From Marthasterias glacialis (taxonomy: Eukaryota; Echinodermata; Asteroidea; Forcipulatida; Asteriidae), in assembly GCA_911728455.2 (NCBI GenBank), contig OU452236.1, positions 12,143,195 to 12,207,194 of the forward strand: DNA of 64,000 nucleotides. Direction: 5' to 3'. Under the pieces are notes generated by a model. That model searched no databases and had not been told where the DNA came from. It saw nothing but the letters and a program-made list of their open reading frames with translations. How positions within the stretch are numbered: position 1 is the stretch's first letter; each line of letters starts with the position of its first letter. The translations under genes and the position numbers were made by a program. This document shows positions 10,570-21,839 of this stretch, in pieces.

Positions 10570-13500
10570 AAATTATTGGACTTTTTAAACATACTTGCTC
10601 ACCGTCATCTATGCATAGGCTTCAGCCACACGCTAATTACGCACAGCACGTGCATGGTGATCGCTGTATAACCCCACGACATTCGTGTACATTTTTTTTT
10701 TAATTATTCATTGTGGCCCTACATGTCAAAATACACTTCACAACATACTCGGTGGATACAGCTAATTACAACAGATATGTAGAGAGAGAACACTATTAAG
10801 GAATCCAGGTACTAACGATTTTACCTCGGCACCTGCAGGCCGTGGTCGGTAGGCTGGCCGGCGTGGAAGCGTGACAAAAATTGAAACTATCCGTCGGCCG
10901 CAGACGGTTCAATCACATGTGACTGAGTTCCACGCGCGGATGTACACTACGTCCAGGATTGAGCACGATGAGATGCGAGCCACCGGTGTTAGCATAATTT
11001 ATGCGATTTGGAGGCAGTGCGGCTTAGTTGATTGTATCTCGATACGGGATGGAGATATTATGTAAAACCCCACTTGCGGGGATCGGTTTCGAAGAGGAGG
11101 AGGCACTACTTAATCTGCATATTATGCTGTTTGTGTTTTCGTTGAACCATAATATTCACGTCACCGTTATTACAGGCATCCATCCGTGACAACCGGGCTC
11201 TGCAACTAAAACACAGAATGGTACCCGCAAAGTTCCACATCCCTCCAGATAGTTCTAAAGTTACAATTACTTTTAAACGATAACCCTCTTTTTGAGTTAA
11301 GATATTAGGTATAACAACCATTACAACACTGGCAGATCTACTGTTGTAATGTCTACTCCATCAATATGTAGTACATTACTACGCTGAAGTTGGTGGCTAA
11401 AAACGCTTCGTAGACTGCTGTTAATGAACAACATCACCAAACCCTCCACGCATGCGCTGTACACTCCATAAAGAAGACAGAAATCGCACGATTAAAACAG
11501 GTGTACATGATTGAATGCAAATTGACACAGGATGATATTCTTTGTCAACGTTTTTCTGCATGTTTTCCGTACAGTCCGCGTGAATCACATACCCTAGGTT
11601 ATCAAATTAAGACAGGAAGACTCTGAACATTACACCTGGGGCCCCTTAGTCTCATGACACGCTGTTTTTAATTTACCTCAGAAAAGCTAGAACATCTCTC
11701 CTTATTTTTCCTCTCGGAGAAGAGGGGGAAGAGACGGAGGAGAGGGGTAAAGAAGAATCAAATTTTAATTCAATTTCAGACGAAGACAAAGGTTTTGAGG
11801 TGTGAGAGGCAACGGCTATTTCATGGGTATAAATGACCAGAGAGTAGTTTTGCAGCATGTGTTTCATTGTCGAGCAGATTTAGTCATATCAAATTTTAAA
11901 TCAATTTTTTTTCATAAAGATTATAAGGTTTGAATGGAATGACGGCTGTTTCATGCGTGGAGATTATGAAAACGGTTTCACATGTTCATTACACAGTGTA
12001 CACTTACTTGAAATATGGAAAAGAGTGTCACAAAATAGAATTTGTGTTTTAAGTTTGCACAGGTCGGTCACCGTGGAAAAATTATTTTAACTATTTGTGT
12101 GTCGTCTGTTTCTATTCATTTTGTATTTATTTTATTTACCTACTTTTTTGTTTTCTGGTAGTTGTGAGTGTTTTCATTTTGTTTTTCTTCTTAGAAACTG
12201 GTACATCATGTCCCTTTGGTATTATCATAATTATTATGTATACTTATAATTTAAATGATGGTGTGGCTATACATTTTAAATTATATCAGACTGTCACATC
12301 TTTCATATTGGTAACGGTATTTCCAGCTGCCCTTCTCGAAGTAGACAATATCTACGAGGGGAAACATGAACGCATAACTCCCAGCAATTCCGATGGCAGC
12401 ATCCTCAGAAGCACATTGTGTATCAACCCTACGGGGGGTTTACTTAACATTTCTAGATCAAATAAAACAGAAGCAGTGCTACACACGGAGTATGATCAAT
12501 AGGAACGCATTAGTGTGCATGGGTGAAGCGTGGATACAAAACCCGTCTGTGTTTGTCGCCGGTATCACGGTATCTCCCCGTGGTCAATAGCAATAATGAA
12601 TATCGTTACACCGAAAAGTGGACAGACTATTTTGCCCTCTCAGCCTCGGTTCGGTTACAATGACTCGAAGGGACGACAGACAAGATGGTTGCAATCTCGG
12701 TGTTCTAGCTGGCGAGACATCTGCTCCAGAAGGCAAAGGTCGTGAATTCCACCTGATGAAATATGCCTGTGGATTTTTCTCACAGACCTCGGGAAAGAAC
12801 TGAGTATTCGGTGCTTAATACACATCGGTGTTTGGGTAAAACAAAAATAATATTCTTAATCCCTGATGTAAATTTAATGCAGGCTGATTGCTCCGTTCTT
12901 GAAAGGGTAAGGGCACCAAGGAATGTTCTTCTTGATAAAGGATACCTTTATGAGGGCAATGAAAACTTGCATTAGAATATTTCAAAGGCACCAAAGCAAT
13001 GACCACAGGGGCATGGAGGCAATTGCCTCCATTGCCTCACCGTGAAGTATGAGGTCTGTTAACATCTATCAAAGATGACTGTACCATGATTAAGGCTCTA
13101 TTCAAATATAAAATAATGGCATCGCAGTTTTTATTCCCCAAGCATAAATTTATGGGGACTGATTGTCGTAAAAAAGATGCACGTCTCTTGTAAGTTGGGC
13201 TGATCACCTGTTCCAGATAAGCAAGACTGTGCTCGAAAAATTAGCCAGATTGGCAATCGGGTTGACATTCACATTGAGTGGCCCACGTGGACGTGCTCAC
13301 GTGGAACATGTTGACTAAAGTCAAAGCTGGTCGCTGAAAGAGGAGTGTTGACGTTTGTCACGATGTGACAGTGTCTTTTTTTTTTTTGTTTTTTTTTTGG
13401 GGGGGGGGGTCCGTGACCAAAAACGAGACTGCGAGTTAGCCATAGCCATTTTGATGCTTCAGTACTGCTCAAGTTATGATGAATATTGTGAAAAAAAGAA

Positions 13501-14078
13501 CCATGATGTAGTCAGTGAGACCATCTCCGTGGTAAAACTGTCAACAACCTGGCCGGCAATGTAAGTCATGGGTAGTCCCAGTTGATTGAACCCGATGACA
13601 TCGTCTATCGGTTTCATGGAAAGATCAGTTACCCGTGTCTTTCCCAATAAAGAATAATATATATAAACAAACCTAGGATTGTCGCTGTGGCTGATTGACT
13701 GTGTGACAAGGACATTTCCAATAAAGTTCTTGTCCATGTCCGAGTTTGAATCAGGCCTATATATTCAAGATTGAAATAATCAGCTTTGCAGCTACGCTTT
13801 GTCGAGTTCTAACTACGGTCATAAGTTTGATAGCGGTACCTTACTTTGGGTTATTGAAGTCTGGGGTTCTAACGAGCGATTTTAAGGCCACTTTTTTGTT
13901 GATTCGGTTGCTAAAGATCTGAAAGGGGTTATATGAGAATTAAAAAAAAATCATTAGTTTGGAGCGGTTTTTGTCTGGCACTGCGTAGCCAGTGTTGGAA
14001 AAACAACGGCTGGAAACGACTTCAATCAATGACCACCGAGTTGCTACAACATACCGCAGAACGTGTGTGTACGATAGT
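10570..14078. other. No recognised gene; short overlapping frames only
   Basis: A GC-richer patch at 10810-11060 and a T-rich tract at about 12120-12194 are the only compositional features. The 12173-12194 tract ends in a strong acceptor-like TTTTTCTTCTTAG, but no matching donor or known peptide follows. A perfect 16-bp palindrome, GGAGGCAATTGCCTCC, lies at about 13015-13030. Confidence 0.4.
13374..13409. repeat. Poly-T/poly-G junction
   Basis: T-rich tracts interrupted by one G run into 11 G residues, as at 7801-7834. Confidence 0.9.
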
Positions 14079-14442
14079 TGAAGCCCAGCTCAACATTGGT
14101 ATTTAGAAGAAAAACAATGGACGTTCACAGATTTACATATATACCTTACATGGTATAAAGATAATGATGGAAGAAAATTTTCCTTAAAATATTTCTGCCT
14201 GAAGTGTTATCGTTTTTAAATAATAAATGAAATAAGATCCAAAATTAGTTTTCGTCTCAGTGAGACGAAAACTCCGCCTATAGGAATGGGTAAAAAAAAT
14301 GCTGAATGCATTTTTATCGATTTCTCGCAAAACAACGAAATGAGCTGACATTTTTGGTTTTTTATTACTGGTACAAATATCATGATTTATGCAGAGAATC
14401 GAGGTATTTACAGTCAGTTTACCAATGTTGAGCTTGGCTTTA
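14079..14442. mobile_element. MITE family L, copy 1
   Basis: The left terminus GAAGCCCAGCTCAACATTGG is inverted at the right end as CCAATGTTGAGCTTGGCTTT, followed by AA. The interior shares TTCACAGATTTACAT, ATGGTATAAAGA, ATATTTCTGCCTGAAGTGTT and GAGACGAAAACTCC with 47525-47892, and the first segments also with 45963-46312. A local palindrome around GTCTCAGTGAGAC sits at about 14252-14278. No transposase frame is present. Confidence 0.85.
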
Positions 14443-16030
14443 ATTACGTTCATTATATTTAAATTAAGTTTCCCATATCCCTTAAGTCTCCAATTTCCCT
14501 GACGTGTTTTCATTCGCGCCATCAACCCATTATTTAATGGTAAAGTCGCACGATGATATCGCACTATCTTTGAATTGAAAAGTGTTGCAATTAAGCGTTT
14601 GTACTGTCCGCTAGTGGTTCACATTAGATGAACAGATATTATTTGTCTCTATTTTGAAACACAATTGGTAGTTTTTTATGTCAAAATACAGGGTCAGACG
14701 TTGCAATCGATCGGCCAAGAGATTGACCTCATCTCATTTTAATTACACTCCATGAATAACAGTTGTGTGTGTTTTCCAAAATGGAAGAACTGTGTAGATA
14801 CCATTAACCATTATAACCATATATATAGGCATGTCTGCAAGGCTTGGTAAGACGCATTTAAAAATCATGGCCATAACCAACAACTGAATTAATCAGAATG
14901 TTTTAGTGTTCCAGGATGTGTAATTCAAGAACAACAGCCGGAAATATTGATTTGTAAGTCCACAACAACTCCTTCTAAACTTACATTAAAATGATGGCAT
15001 TGTACATGAATTATTATCATGTTAACTGATGGGAAGTGATGTCTGTTCAAAACATTGTATAGGCATGATATGGCAATATATTAATTAAGTTGTCCTGTCA
15101 CGGTTACTGCTTTGCTTGTTTGCTTTCGACGACTTTATCTCCCCTTAATATTGGCCGAGGCTGAGGCTCTTTCGAGCTCCCTGGATGCTTCGTGACTACA
15201 CCTCAATATTTAGCGATATTTATCATTAGATACACTATTAATAGTGTCCATTAAGACGGCCTTGTGTTGACTGTGGCCCTCGCCTGTCCTCAACTACACA
15301 AGATGCTATCTTGAGAAATCATAATGCTCGTCTGGAAAAAACGTCATCCATTGTGTACAATCAACCTCATGCAGACACTTCCACATGAGGAAGCTTAAAT
15401 AGTTATGTATTCATACTGTGCTACCATCTTCGTCGTGTTTCCTATGTACAACGGTAAGAATTAATACTGACTATTAGTGAGGTAGGCTGTTGTGTCCTTC
15501 CCGCCTCGGTTTAGTTCATATTGATTCAAATGAAAGGTAAAACAAGATGGCCGCAAATTCTGACACTATATACCTACCAGTTCTAATCATACAATATGTT
15601 TGTTTGCTACTAAAAAAAATGCTCGTGTGGCAATACGTTTGTCTGGTAACCCTTTAGTCATAATACTACTTGCCCTTTAAGTCTCTACTTTATGCCAATG
15701 ATCTTATCTTAACACTTATACTATAGACACCTGAAAAAAGACACTTGCATATAATTTATACAACGTTAAAATGGAGGCACTTTATAAGTTCACGATAACC
15801 CCAGATTATGGATGCATGAGATGTTTGTTCAGGATTCACTGAATGGCAATCTCCCATGCAATTTGCTCTGGGTATCAGGTTGAAGCTGGCCTGGTTTTCA
15901 TCACGATGACCGGGTTCAAAACCCGGCTTAGACCTAACCCTAAATATAGGTCAGGTTTTCAACCCTTTTTCTTAACTTTTCTGTGTATACAGATTAAATT
16001 TGTGAACTACATATTATTTCTTTGTTGCAC
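14443..16030. other. No gene seen
   Basis: AT-rich sequence without convincing exons. At about 15917-15934 a short palindromic block, CCGGGTTCAAAACCCGG, may be a remnant of the CCGGGTCA-type element family found at 16090-16290. Confidence 0.35.
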
Positions 16031-16066
16031 TAACAAACAAACAAACACACAAACAAAAACACCCAA
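16031..16066. repeat. (ACAA)n microsatellite
   Basis: Irregular AACAAACAAACA repeats, A/C-rich on the plus strand. Confidence 0.9.
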
Positions 16067-16089
16067 GTCAAAATAGACGCGGGTTCCGG

Positions 16090-16290
16090 GTAGCAGGTGA
16101 CTTGACCTATTTCTGGATCAGAATGACCCGGAATCATCGACACACTGACTTGAAACTGTGTCAAACTGACGCAAAATCTGAGTCAAAATCCCATATTCTA
16201 ACCAGTTCCGTGTCAACCCAACCCAGATTATGGCTCGGGCCCCATGTGATAGGGAAATCGATTGCAATTCTGATCCGGGAGTTTTTTTTT
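16090..16290 (-). mobile_element. MITE family J, copy 2, decayed
   Basis: The right end reads GATCCGGGAGTTTTT. The reverse complement of this segment aligns with 42133-42346: the CATGGGGCC block, the CTGGGTTGGGT block corresponding to CTGACCCGGAGT, and a GTCAGTTTGACACAG-like block, all in the same order. The left terminus is poorly preserved. Confidence 0.6.
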
Positions 16291-16291
16291 G

Positions 16292-18435
16292 TTAGAGTGT
16301 GCCATAAAAGTAAAGTACACAATCTGCATTCATCAAAAACTATACTAATATGAATGGTAATTTTACTGATTAAAAACAATTTGAGAGGTTATTCCTTCGG
16401 ATATGTAAATGAAGCAATGTTGTCATTTATGGAGACGAATAAAACCATGCAGGTACATGATTCAAAGATGACAATATAATTATACGTCAACATTCGTAAA
16501 AAAAAAAAAAAACTAAACCAACTTATATTCACTTCCCCTGCAAAGGTAAAACACATGTAAGCCTTATTAACATAATCTGTTATACTATCACAAATGTTAT
16601 ACACGTTCTTAGAAATGTATATAATATACAGTGAATTCAATCAAGCCATGCGCGCCTTGGCAGTTCGGCAGTGAAGAAAATAATGGCATTACATATGATT
16701 GTATCTTCCCACTTTCGCTCTTACTTGAATGTCTCGGGAGTTCACGGCGGATTATATACACCACGTATCGCGAGCTTATGCTTTCCCCTCCCTCTGGCGT
16801 GTCTGAAATCCCACCTTCATCTCTCTTGCTGTATCCCGATCCCAGAGCCAAATGACCACATATGGAAAACTACTTAAGTTATTACAGGATCACTGGTCAT
16901 CAGAAGACATATCTCCAAGTTAATCTCTCTCTGACCGGTGGTCAGCATGTCTGTTTGACGAGTCAATAATGCTTTACGAAGGCCTTCAGCGTGTCAATCA
17001 GTTAACTTGATGGTATTGGTTAGAGAGTGGATTATTGAAGAACGTCTGGAGGACAAGTAAACATGTCTAACTTAGATACACAATGAGCAATTATAGCTTT
17101 TTGCGGAAAAGCAAAACTTGTCATATTTCAGAGTGAGGATTATGTTCGTGTGCAGAGATGATAGATCCCTTGTATTTAACATGCTTGAGCTTCAATGCAT
17201 AAGGTAAGCCGGGAGTCTGTTTCTCTCTCACAGACACCATGTTTTTAATTGACTCAGAACCTGCTTGTCTGATTCTGCTTCTCAGATATTTTGAAGACAG
17301 CATTCTTTTACAATGCTAAAATCGAGGTCCACCATTTTGAAGTTCAATATTGTGGTGAAACGGCGTGAAAGTCCAAAGCGCGAAAATTGCAAGCGGTGCA
17401 AACATTATACACGGTGGGTTGACTGCGGAATGACGTAGCAGCTGGTGTATGACGTCATGTCCAATGGGGTTTTTAAAGTGATAACATCGAAAGATCTTTT
17501 TAGGTGAATTTTCTCTCTACTGCCACTTAAAAACAACGAATAAATGTTGGCCACAGCTTACACCTTAAAAAGATGCGTTGTTTTATCATTCACGACCAGA
17601 TCATTTTCATGAGGATTTTAAGGTTTATAATTCTGAATTTTTCTCATCAACGAAACAACACAAGATCAAACCGAAAATGTTCACGAGATACATTTCATCT
17701 GCAGAAGCAGGTAATTTGCAAACTTTACCAATGTTCTGCCTTTAATTCTAAACCCCGAACGTGCCTGAGTCAGTCTCAGTGGACGTTTTAATATACAACA
17801 TGCACTCCATGACATTCCAAGTCAAGTGGCTTGCTTTGTGATTTCATAGAGGACTCTTGAGAAAGATACATTGCATGTTTTCATGTGAAGCGACTATCCA
17901 AATTCTACTTGCTTTTTTCGGCATGCACATCCGCCCGCTGGGCAAAGAATTGTTATGAAAGTTGGTGTGAATGTGTAAACAATCACCACTCTGATACTGG
18001 CTTGTACGTGTTCGAAGAGGTGTAGAAAACCAATCGACGCCCCCACAGTATCACACGAAGCCCTGGCCAACCACATTAGACTAATATTGACTGGGAAAAC
18101 ATTAATGTCATGTATAAACATCGAGTCGAAAAAAAAAATACAATTTAAAAAAGGCGTACATAATTCAGCTCAACAAATGCATTCATAATTTATCAGACAT
18201 GAACTTATACATAATTATGGACCATGCCATTTGGATGATCATTAAACTGCTCCTCCAAAGGTATATGACCGACTGTGGGGATTTTATGTGGGCGGGTGCC
18301 TGGGTCCAATACTATCCATTAGGCCCACACGATGTTCGACGATGATAGGGTGACAACACGTATGGCCGTATCACATTAAGAACTTTAAGTGCTTCTTACA
18401 TTATGGTCCACTACAAATAATGATAACTGCACTGC
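16292..18435. other. No recognised gene
   Basis: The stretch at 16630-16855 is open in three frames on both strands, which reflects low stop density and not a clear gene. TGACGTAG and TGACGTCAT motifs at about 17430-17457 resemble CREB/ATF sites, but no transcription start is evident next to them. Confidence 0.35.
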
Positions 18436-18577
18436 AAAAACTGGGATATTCAATTGATTCTCTTGTTTGTGACAACACCGACATGGTGTTAGTTATCACC
18501 GTTGCTTTGTGCTGGTACAATTAACACCACTTCAGTGTTGTCACATACCAAAGGAATCAATTTAATACCCCAGTTTT
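18436..18577. mobile_element. Foldback MITE, family H (about 142 bp)
   Basis: The ends AAAAACTGGGATATTCAATT and AATTTAATACCCCAGTTTT are inverted repeats. The complementarity continues inward through GTGACAACAC...GTGTTGTCAC to give arms of more than 50 bp with only a short centre. This structure is typical of a non-autonomous foldback element. Confidence 0.88.
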
Positions 18578-18647
18578 CGCCATATGGTAAAATTTTCAGT
18601 CTTTGTTTTTGTTAATAACCATTTACTGAAGACATAGTGTTGATCAC

Positions 18648-18722
18648 TGCTTTGTGGAAAACGTAGATGCTTTGTGGAAAACGTAGATGCTTTGTGGAAA
18701 ACGTAGATGCTTTGTGGAAAAC
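18648..18722. repeat. 20-bp tandem repeat, 3.75 copies
   Basis: The unit TGCTTTGTGGAAAACGTAGA repeats without mismatch from 18648; the fourth copy breaks after TGGAAAAC. Perfect identity suggests recent expansion. Confidence 0.95.
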
Positions 18723-18772
18723 AAAGAGTTGGTGGAATGGAAATAACAATAATCAACTTGCAAATGATTGGA

Positions 18773-19120
18773 GTGTCGTGGCCAAGCGGTCTAGTCCACT
18801 GAACTTAAGTTCTTTAGTTTATAGATTGTAAGTTCGAATCCCGACCTGGCCTGTCGCGACTCGCTTTGTCCTTCGGATGGGACGTTAAGCCGTAGGTACC
18901 AAGTACTGGGATGGGTATTGCGCATAAAAGAACCCAGAACACTTATCGTGAAAGAGTAGAGGTTTACCCCGGTGTTTCTGGTTCAGAAAGCAAGCATCCT
19001 TATCTACAGATTTCCTCAGGCTTCTGAGCTACAGTGATTAAGTTTGCTTTTGAGGCATTCCTGGTTTCATTACCAGAAACTGATAACAATAATAATAAAA
19101 AAAATAATAAGAGTAATAAG
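18773..19120 (+). mobile_element. tRNA-derived SINE, alpha head with beta-type tail, near full length
   Basis: The A box TGGCCAAGCGG is at 18779-18789 and the B box GTTCGAATCCC at 18832-18842. The body contains GGATGGGACGTTAAGCCGTA and AACCCAGAACACTTATCG. The segment at 19033-19085 (GATTAAGTTTGCTTTTGAGG and on) aligns with the 3' part of the beta SINE at 48125-48420 read on its own strand, and it ends in an AATAATAATAA-type tail. This copy therefore combines a tRNA-like head with a tail found on another SINE family. Confidence 0.85.
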
Positions 19121-20109
19121 AAGAATGTCAAGACAATATAAAAAACATTGTCAACGATTTTTCTGATAAGAATACCCTGACTAGGTTTAGTCTCGTTTCT
19201 TTGGCAGAACCGCTTGATCGTGTACGGTGCACAATGAACCTTATTATGCAAAGTCATGCTCCTTTACTGGTTAGGTCTGCGTCATAATTGCGGGCAACGT
19301 CCACAGGACCGTCAGAACTGGCTGACGTCATCACACGTCGACTGCCGAGGTACAGTGGCAGATTACTCAACTAGGCAGCACACTCAATAATGTTGGTCTC
19401 CTGCAAGGCTCTATGACATTTCTGGGAAAGTGTTAGCAACATTATTTATGTCAACTGCAACTTTAAGCAAGACATCGGTTTAAAAGAGATTGTGACAGCT
19501 TGCAAAATTAATGATATAAATTTGGACACAGCCAACCTGCTCATAATAATAATCGCCTTCACCGTGAATACAGAGTCATTCATGCATGCAGTTGTAAGAA
19601 AACCAGTATTACAGCGAATTACTTTGGAGGAAGCTTAACCATAAAATTTAATTTCAAATAATACAATTGTCTTTTCAAATAAACTAATTAACGGTGACGG
19701 ATTGTTTCTTCTTTTATTCGTTTGTTTGTATTGTTTGGCATTATTTAAATGCTAAAAAGCGATGACTAAAAAAAATGCCAGAAATGGCAAGAGAGAAAGG
19801 GCAAAAACTCGAGAATGTATTATGTTGGTTTTAACTTTACACTGATTTGTGATATTAAGTGCTGTATACTCGGTGTTTTGCGAGTTCTGCGAGGGGGGGG
19901 GGGGAATCCACGTGCTACTCGTGCTGGGTTCGAACCCCACGACGCCCGCACTCTAGAACAGATTTTATTCACTTGGTCACCGAGCGTGCTCTGTGACGAG
20001 AGGGCAGTTCGAATTATGTAATTACCCGAGGTTGCCATAAACAACATACTTAAAAAATGTTTCTCACAACTTGCACTGTAAGAAAAAACAAAAACAAACA
20101 AATTTGATG
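19121..20109. other. No gene seen
   Basis: The region contains a G run at 19893-19904 and an isolated B-box-like GGGTTCGAACCCC at about 19926-19938 with no A box at tRNA spacing on either strand. Confidence 0.4.
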
Positions 20110-20499
20110 TTAAAGAGACACATTGCCTTTGGATTGGGAGATTTGGGGGTTATAAAAAAGCGTTTGTTTTGAATTGAATATGATTGGAAAGATATTTTAA
20201 AAGAATATAATGATTTACCTTGAAATATTGCTTTGTTAATTTCGCGACAGAACACAGTCCACTATTTTGTAGACCCTAATTTTTGACTCCACACATTGGC
20301 AGACCGTATGTTTCTAAAGAGTGTGGTTCCGCTGGTTGTATTTCCGAGAGGCAAATTTATGTTTTTTTTCCAAAATCACTACTCACTAATTACAACACAC
20401 TGTAGGTGTTCATTGTATGGACAACTCTTAAAAAAAAAGATCAAGGAGCTATTCTAAACAGCAACATTTTTAGAGATTTGAAGGCAATGTGTCCTTTAA
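20110..20499. mobile_element. MITE family A, copy 1
   Basis: The left end TTAAAGAGACACATTGCC is inverted at the right end as GGCAATGTGTCCTTTAA. The interior order GCGTTTGTTTTGAAT, TTCGCGACAGAACAC, TGACTCCAC, TGTATTTCC, CACTACTCACTAATTA and AAGGAGCTATTCTAAAC is shared with the copies at 33826-34240, 39798-40203 and 61358-61832. It is flanked by TTAA on both sides. Confidence 0.92.
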
Positions 20500-20916
20500 A
20501 TTTGCCCAAGACTTTGGGAAATATCAACAGTTTACACGTAATAAAATATCGAGTCTCACAAGAGTAAATCCATTAAGATTTAGTTCCTTCTTGAGTTCAA
20601 CCATTTAATCAAACCACTATGAGAAAGGCTTACTATCCAGGAAGGTAGATACATTAATGGCTTAAATTAAAACCAAGTTGATTTTATCGTCACTTCCGGC
20701 TGCTTGTTTACGTGTAGTTAAAGTTGTATTTCAAAAACTGATCTTGTTTTTTTTTTTTTACGAGTGAGACATTATTGACGTATTGAATGTGGGTAGTTTG
20801 AGGATCACATTTAACTATATTAAAAGCATGTCGATCCTTTTCTGCATAAATGAGCAAAGAAGTAAAACAGATAACTCATGCACTCGTTATCAACAATCCA
20901 CAGGATCTTTCTTTTC

Positions 20917-21030
20917 ACTTCATTTATTAATTTTGGTTGTGAAGCCAAGGATTCTCAGAAAAGCGAACTAAACCACTATATTAATAGCCAAGAACCCCAT
21001 GGAGAGAAGACAAGGAAGGAAGTTTCGTTA
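20917..21030 (-). mobile_element. SINE beta 3'-end fragment
   Basis: TTGGTTGTGAAGCCAAGGAT and GGAGAGAAGACAAGGAAGGA match, in the same order and orientation, the 3' half of the beta SINE at 48125-48420. The tRNA-like head is absent, as expected for 5' truncation during retroposition. Confidence 0.8.
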
Positions 21031-21702
21031 ATGATATCCTTAACATTTCTTAAATAAACACACCGCTGACATTTAACCTCGGAAAAATTGTTGTAATACA
21101 GTGTGCATTTCTGTTGTGTTCACATTTCCATGTCTACTTTTTTGTAAACAAGTTATTTTTATATATTAATACTTTCCAATGCATCATTGAAAAGTTTGTT
21201 TCTTTTGACTTTGGACAAATTCTCTGAATCCAAGAAGACATTAAGGCTGGAGTTCATTTTCTTAGAAGGCGTGCACAACAAAATAACGCCAAAGGGCTCT
21301 ATAACATCTGAAAACAACCGTTCTTTATATCAACAGAGGGCGACATGTGGAGGGAAAAAGATCGTACGCAAAAACAACTAGCGGTTTGTTCACATTCGAA
21401 AGAGGGCGCTACTTAACATGTTGTTGCAACAGCATCCAGTCCGACGATAATTGTTCCTGCGTTTAAACCTGGTGTTTAACTTGCTGTGTTACCTCCAAAT
21501 GGCGACAAGAAACACACCGAATGCACAGAGTGACTTAAAAACAAGATGAGAGAGGCAACACCAGAATAGTTAATCAGATTTGGAGTAAAATGGCATGGCG
21601 TGTCTGATAAAAAGTGCTTCATTGGAAGTTGACAGAAGAAGATGTACAATTTAGTTTGGGATAGGTGTGTGCTGACATCATTCTGTAAGACAATCTATAA
21701 TG

Positions 21703-21833
21703 GGCCGTATCCGAATTAATGGCTGCGGCTACGGCTACGACTGTTGCTAAGGACGTCCTATACTTCAACGTTTGATGACACGGCGATCCAGCCGTAGCCG
21801 TACCGAAGCCGTAGCTGCCAATTCGGACACGGC
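21703..21833. mobile_element. Foldback MITE, family D, complete
   Basis: The left end GGCCGTATCCGAATTAATGG and the right end TGCCAATTCGGACACGGC are inverted repeats. The complementarity continues through GCTGCGGCTACGGCTAC and its counterpart GTAGCCGTACCGAAGCC. A 1-62 fragment and a short piece at 57208-57238 belong to the same family. Confidence 0.88.
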
Positions 21834-21839
21834 TTTTTT

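Noticed and set aside
12095-12502. 135-codon protein with hydrophobic N-terminus
   Set aside because: The frame begins at TTG rather than ATG, and the hydrophobic part is a T-rich tract. Only the acceptor-like signal was kept as a weak finding.
16609-16855. Overlapping frames on both strands
   Set aside because: Three frames are open together, which reflects few stops in a GC-richer patch. None has a recognisable product.
18773-18860. Functional tRNA gene
   Set aside because: A and B boxes are present but the acceptor stem cannot form, and the same head recurs with a common SINE body in several places (1640, 7515, 29327, 46930, 53450).
19915-19960. tRNA or SINE head around GGGTTCGAACCCC
   Set aside because: No A box at suitable spacing on either strand; the B-box match is palindromic and may be chance.
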